Positions 60,575 through 64,000 of a DNA stretch of 64,000 bases are shown here, piece by piece. The DNA is from Paenalicyclobacillus cellulosilyticus (GTDB lineage: Bacteria > Bacillota > Bacilli > Alicyclobacillales > Alicyclobacillaceae). The notes under the pieces were generated by a model. It had not been told where the DNA came from. It worked only from the letters and a program-made list of their open reading frames with translations, and ran no database searches. Numbering within the stretch: the first letter of the stretch is position 1; each line of letters opens with the position of its first letter. Made by a program: the position numbers and the translations under genes. The stretch is taken from contig NZ_BMOY01000004.1 of the NCBI RefSeq assembly GCF_014647315.1, forward strand, positions 1-64,000, given 5' to 3'.

Positions 60575-61129
60575 TCAGTTTTTTGTTCGACGCAGGGAAA
60601 GCCGCATCCTGCTCGCTGCATGTGGAAGAATCTTACTCACCTGCCACGGCAGGCCCCTTGACCGCGGTGGGTCCGCGCGCTGCACCCTGACGGCATGGTT
60701 CACCATGCCGCGCGTCATCACGCCGCCTGCCCATCCGCAGAGCAGCCAAGCGCCCACCCCGGGCGGGATGAGACATGCGGCGAGGTAGGACGACGAGAAC
60801 CCATGCCAAACGCCGGGCGGCACCATGCGCAGCCACGTCGAAAACGGGTGCACCCAAAGCTGAAACACGCCGTTGCACCACTCGTTGCCGCCGTCCTGAG
60901 CGGCGAGTGCCAGCGAGGCGCCGGCCAATACCCATCCGGGCGCCTGCGCCGCCCACGCCGCCTGCACCACCCAACGCCCCCGCCAGCCCCGCCACCCTGC
61001 GTGCGCGCCACACCCCAGCGCGAACATCAACCACGCGGCACTCAAGGCGGCGGCCACCTGGTCGCACGCGGTGGCGGCCAACGTGGTGAACACCAGCACG
61101 ACGTAGCTGTCGAAGAGACGGCGTGCCAA
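60575..61129 (-). CDS. Small multi-span membrane protein, unknown
   Basis: A 184-residue protein with a TTG start at 61129, 8 bases after AAAGGAGGG. There are four probable spans (about residues 7-32, 42-65, 70-83 and 110-147). It is rich in Trp, Ala and Gly. The C-terminal 45 residues are basic. No family is recognised. It starts 4 bases after the YiiX-like stop and so is part of that operon. It may be an accessory membrane factor of the cell-wall hydrolase. Confidence 0.6.
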   Translation of the reverse strand: MARRLFDSYVVLVFTTLAATACDQVAAALSAAWLMFALGCGAHAGWRGWRGRWVVQAAWAAQAPGWVLAGASLALAAQDGGNEWCNGVFQLWVHPFSTWLRMVPPGVWHGFSSSYLAACLIPPGVGAWLLCGWAGGVMTRGMVNHAVRVQRADPPRSRGLPWQVSKILPHAASRMRLSLRRTKN

Positions 61130-61133
61130 CCGC

Positions 61134-61802
61134 TCATCCCTCCTTTGGCCCGGCGGCACCATCGCCCGCCGGACCGCCTGCCTTGGCGACGACCTGCAGC
61201 AAGCGGCTCTGGTACAAGTCGTCCGGAACAATCCACGCCTTCGGCGGGCACAACGTCACCCCGGCCCGCCGGTACGCGGTCCATACCAACTTGCTGCAGT
61301 ACTGCCGCCGGTCGTCGGACAGGGGGGCGAACGGGTCGTACATGCGCCCTACGTACGCCTGCGCGATGCGCGCGCTCTGCCGCCGGACCGCCGCAGGCAC
61401 CGCCGGGCGCAGCAGCGCGGCCTTTTCATAGTACTGAAAGACGGAGAGGGGGCGAAGCGTCGTCCCGCGCACGAAGTCGGTGGCATCGATCACCCATCCG
61501 CCGCCGGCGTACAGCACGGCGTGTGACCAATAACCATAGGCGCAGTGCGGATTGTGAAAGACGAGGACGTCGCCCGGCTCCGCCAAACGCTGCCAAGCGG
61601 AGATCTGAATCCGAGGTACGGCAGGCACGGCGCCGTTCAAGCGCCCCATCGTCATGCCGCGCAACACCGTGCGGGCAAACGCGATGTCGCTGCCCGGCGG
61701 CATCGGCACCGGAAGCCACGCGAAGAGAAGGATGACGGCCAAAAGCGCCGCCAATCCTGCACACTCCATCCAGTACGGATGGCAAACACGGCGCACCCGC
61801 AT
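61134..61802 (-). CDS. YiiX/YebB-like permuted NlpC/P60 hydrolase
   Basis: A 222-residue exported or membrane-anchored protein. An N-terminal span (CAGLAALLAVILLFAWL) is followed by GDVLVFHNPHCAYGYWSHAVLYAGGGWVIDA, in which the histidine of SHAVLY is a catalytic base, and by RRQYCSKLVWTAYRRAG, in which the cysteine is the nucleophile. The His-before-Cys order is the circular permutation of NlpC/P60 seen in YiiX and LRAT-like families. It would cleave peptide or amide bonds of wall or lipid. Start at 61802 or two codons later. Confidence 0.82.
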   Translation of the reverse strand: MRVRRVCHPYWMECAGLAALLAVILLFAWLPVPMPPGSDIAFARTVLRGMTMGRLNGAVPAVPRIQISAWQRLAEPGDVLVFHNPHCAYGYWSHAVLYAGGGWVIDATDFVRGTTLRPLSVFQYYEKAALLRPAVPAAVRRQSARIAQAYVGRMYDPFAPLSDDRRQYCSKLVWTAYRRAGVTLCPPKAWIVPDDLYQSRLLQVVAKAGGPAGDGAAGPKEG

Positions 61803-61901
61803 CTCCCTCCTTTGTCCGCAGGAGTATGGCGCAACCCCCGCCACGGCATACTACCGCCACCGCAAAAAGCCTCGTCTCACCCTGGGAAGGAGGGATGGCA
61901 C

Positions 61902-62069
61902 GTGCCGGGCCGACAACACCCCACCCGTCGTTTCGCCCCTCGCCCCTGGTGGATGTCCGCCGGTTGGCGAGCGTTGGCGCACGCCATATTGGCCATGTTG
62001 ATCGGCGAGGAGTGGGAGCCAAGCGCACCCCCGCCGGCGCATGAAGAGCGCCTGTCGCGAACACACTGA
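61902..62069 (+). CDS. Short open reading frame with one membrane helix
   Basis: A 55-residue frame. The GTG at 61902 has AAGGAGGG 7 bases upstream. The sequence runs from a basic N-terminus (PTRRFAPRPWWM) to one short hydrophobic segment (ALAHAILAMLIG) and an acidic tail. It is not conserved in any family I know. It ends 31 bp before the aldolase gene, so it may be a small protein or a leader peptide of that gene. Confidence 0.4.
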   Translation: MPGRQHPTRRFAPRPWWMSAGWRALAHAILAMLIGEEWEPSAPPPAHEERLSRTH

Positions 62070-62100
62070 TCCAGGCATCTCACACAGAGGAGGATCTTGG

Positions 62101-63195
62101 GTGTTCTACACGGTGCAGTGTGCGGCTGATTCGCCGCGGACGCGGTGGCTGCTCACGGGGCTCGCCCGCCGGTGCGAGGCCATGGGATACAAGCGGATCG
62201 CCGCCGGCGAAGCGGAGGCAGCGGACGTGCGCTTGGTGTTCAACTTCATCGATCCGTCGCAACCCCGCCCCTACCGGCGCCGGGCTCAGGCCACGTTCGT
62301 CGTCTCGATTGCCGAAGCCGATCCACCGCCTGCCAACGTGTTGTACGCGGGCTATCCCCTTTTGGTGCGTTCGCTTGCGAACCTCTTGATCTACTTAGTG
62401 CACGGGCGCGACGGGATCGACACGTACTTCATCACCTTGGAACAAGGCTGCTATCCGGTGCCCTGCCGGCCGGGGGAGGACGAGGCGTACTTCGACGCCT
62501 TATGGGAGCGCATTCGCCCGTTGGCGACGTCCAACCTCGTCATCGACAACGAGTTCCACCCCGACCTGCCCCAGGCGCTCTGGGAAGGAGACGAGGTCAC
62601 GGAACGGGTGCGCTGGGCGGCGCGGAAGATCGACGAAATGAACCTCTGGCCGGCGCCGTTCCCCATCCAAGAGATCCTGCCGCCGGAAGACTTGCGCCAT
62701 GTCAAACGGCTGTACGGCATCGGCGGCCTCAGCTACGGCAACCTGAGCGCCCGCAAGGACGGGGAACGCTTCTGGATGAGCGCCAGCGGCGTCAACAAAG
62801 CGAACCTGCATAAAATCGGCGAGGACATCCTGATGGTGACCGGATTCAACCCCGGCCGGCGGGCGATGCGCCTCAGCGTCCCTCCGCACGTGCAACCGCG
62901 CCGGGTGTCGGTCGATGCCATCGAACACTGGATGATCTACCGCGAACACCCGCAGGTCGGCGCCATCGTCCACATCCACGCCTGGATGGAAGGCGTCCAA
63001 TCGACCCAGGTCAATTACCCGTGCGGAACGGTCGAACTGGCCAAAGCTGTGGCGGAGCTGGTGCGGCAAGCGGACGATCCCGCCCGCGCCATCATCGGGC
63101 TGAAAAACCACGGCTTGACCATCACCGGGCCGGATCTCGATGACATCTTCGAGCGGATCGACGGCAAGATCATCCCTCAGGTCCCCATGAGCTGA
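62101..63195 (+). CDS. Class II aldolase/adducin-domain protein with an N-terminal extension
   Basis: A 364-residue protein. The GTG at 62101 follows GAGGAGG. The last 160 residues are the class II aldolase domain: GGLSYGNLSARKD (G-N-x-S), SASGVNK, IVHIHAWM (metal-binding H-x-H) and LKNHGLTITG with a further histidine. The first about 200 residues form a separate, unrecognised domain starting FYTVQCAADSP and containing VLYAGYPLLVRSLANLLIYL. Family members cleave or epimerise sugar phosphates such as fuculose-1-P or ribulose-5-P. The extra domain is unusual. Confidence 0.8.
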   Translation: MFYTVQCAADSPRTRWLLTGLARRCEAMGYKRIAAGEAEAADVRLVFNFIDPSQPRPYRRRAQATFVVSIAEADPPPANVLYAGYPLLVRSLANLLIYLVHGRDGIDTYFITLEQGCYPVPCRPGEDEAYFDALWERIRPLATSNLVIDNEFHPDLPQALWEGDEVTERVRWAARKIDEMNLWPAPFPIQEILPPEDLRHVKRLYGIGGLSYGNLSARKDGERFWMSASGVNKANLHKIGEDILMVTGFNPGRRAMRLSVPPHVQPRRVSVDAIEHWMIYREHPQVGAIVHIHAWMEGVQSTQVNYPCGTVELAKAVAELVRQADDPARAIIGLKNHGLTITGPDLDDIFERIDGKIIPQVPMS

Positions 63196-64000
63196 ACCGG
63201 GCAGCGATTTCCGCGAGGCGCTGCCGCCAGCCGCGGACGGTGAGATGGTAGTACCGCTCCACCAGCCGCGGAAAGGCGTAGCCGACCGGCGCGATGGCCT
63301 GAAGGCGGCGCGGCACCACCATCTCGTCGCGCCGGTTCACCACAGCCCGGACGACGGCCTCCCCCGCCCGTTCCGCGGTCAGCACCGGGATGCCCGGCGG
63401 CAGCGGGAACCACTCGCCGTGGAGCTTCCCGGCGACGAGCGGCGTGTCCACCGGCCCGGGGGAAACCAGACCGACGTGGAAGCCAAGCGGCCGCAGCTCC
63501 TGCCGCAGGCTGAGGGCGAACCCGCGCAACGCATGCTTCGGCGCGGCGTAGGCGGCGAAGAACGGCGGTGTGCACGGGACCGACAGCGAGGAGAGGTAGA
63601 CGATGGAGCGGCGCGCCCCCCGGGCCAACTGCGGCAGCAGCGCCTGCGTGACCATGACGGCCCCCCAGTAGAGGACGTCCATCGCCCGGCGCGCCCGCTC
63701 GAGATCGAGGCCCGCCACCGGTGCCAACTCGAGTTCTCCGGCACCGTACACCAACGCCCCCAGCTCGCCGAGGTCCGCGACGGCACGCGCCAACGCATTT
63801 ATCTCCGCCGGATGGGTGACGTCGGCCGGGAACGCCACCGCATCTCCCCCCTGCTCGCGAATGGCGGTTGCAGCCGCCGCCAAGCGATCCGCTCCCCGCG
63901 CGACGAGCACCACCCGCGCGCCCCGGCGCGCGAACCCGGCAGCCGCCGCGCGGCCGATGCCGCTCGAACCGCCGACGACGACCACCGTCTCGCCTGCGAA
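63170..64000 (-). CDS. Short-chain dehydrogenase/reductase, cut by the window end
   Basis: A frame open to the window edge, so a few N-terminal residues are missing. The nucleotide site is VVVVGGSSGIGRAAA; the catalytic residues are in LSSLSVPCTPPFFAAYAAPKHAL (Ser, Y-x-x-x-K). ADVTHPAEI and VSPGPVDTPLV complete an SDR of about 280 residues. An N-terminal LVARGADRL points to NADP. The substrate is unknown. The last 26 bases overlap the convergent aldolase gene. Confidence 0.9.
   Translation of the reverse strand, partial: FAGETVVVVGGSSGIGRAAAAGFARRGARVVLVARGADRLAAAATAIREQGGDAVAFPADVTHPAEINALARAVADLGELGALVYGAGELELAPVAGLDLERARRAMDVLYWGAVMVTQALLPQLARGARRSIVYLSSLSVPCTPPFFAAYAAPKHALRGFALSLRQELRPLGFHVGLVSPGPVDTPLVAGKLHGEWFPLPPGIPVLTAERAGEAVVRAVVNRRDEMVVPRRLQAIAPVGYAFPRLVERYYHLTVRGWRQRLAEIAARFSSWGPEG

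Overview
The window comes from a GC-rich Gram-positive (Firmicutes, Bacillales-type) chromosome. Many genes match families typical of Bacillus relatives: YutE, YunC/DUF1805, YuiD, YwfO, YwhD, the SpeA-type decarboxylase, MurT/GatD and a pair of SEDS proteins. Start codons are often GTG or TTG behind strong GGAGG sites. High GC, Opp-type transporters and plant-polysaccharide genes would fit an Alicyclobacillaceae-like organism, but that placement is inference.

Layout. 1-1.4 kb: the end of an IS1634-type transposase gene abuts a decayed integrase remnant, next to a tRNA-Lys/Gly/Ser cluster. 2.4-6.3 kb: an Opp/Dpp transporter operon (dppD-dppF-dppC-dppB) without a binding protein. 6.5-13.2 kb: small conserved genes around korAB (2-oxoacid:ferredoxin oxidoreductase); korA carries a frameshift in a G7 run and is preceded by a long structured, 6S-like RNA. 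13.2-31.4 kb: housekeeping and envelope genes (glycosyltransferase, DedA, HD phosphohydrolase, Fe-S carrier, peroxiredoxin, ywhD-speA, a SpoIID-like protein, aminotransferase, rodA and ftsW flanking a Gly/Pro/Trp-repeat protein, MBL hydrolase, thpR, murT-gatD, DUF421).

32.7-46.4 kb is a carbohydrate island on the minus strand: a secreted arabinofuranosidase-like enzyme, two sugar-isomerase-like TIM barrels, two LacI regulators (one with an in-frame stop), a complete Opp-type importer and a GH1 beta-glycosidase. Three copies of an AGCGCT-centred LacI-type operator lie upstream of the enzyme, of one regulator and of the importer. The likely logic is extracellular debranching of plant glycans, oligosaccharide uptake, then intracellular hydrolysis. 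46.4-54.1 kb: an OmpR-type two-component system, an APS kinase next to a PAPS-type sulfotransferase, and a heterodimeric ABC exporter. 54.3-64 kb: an AraC regulator, proB-proA-hom, a DacA-type carboxypeptidase, a YiiX-like hydrolase, a two-part class II aldolase-like protein and a truncated SDR.

Four genes are interrupted (integrase, korA, DUF1028, lacI). Some may be sequence errors rather than real pseudogenes. No CRISPR array, rRNA or prophage was seen.
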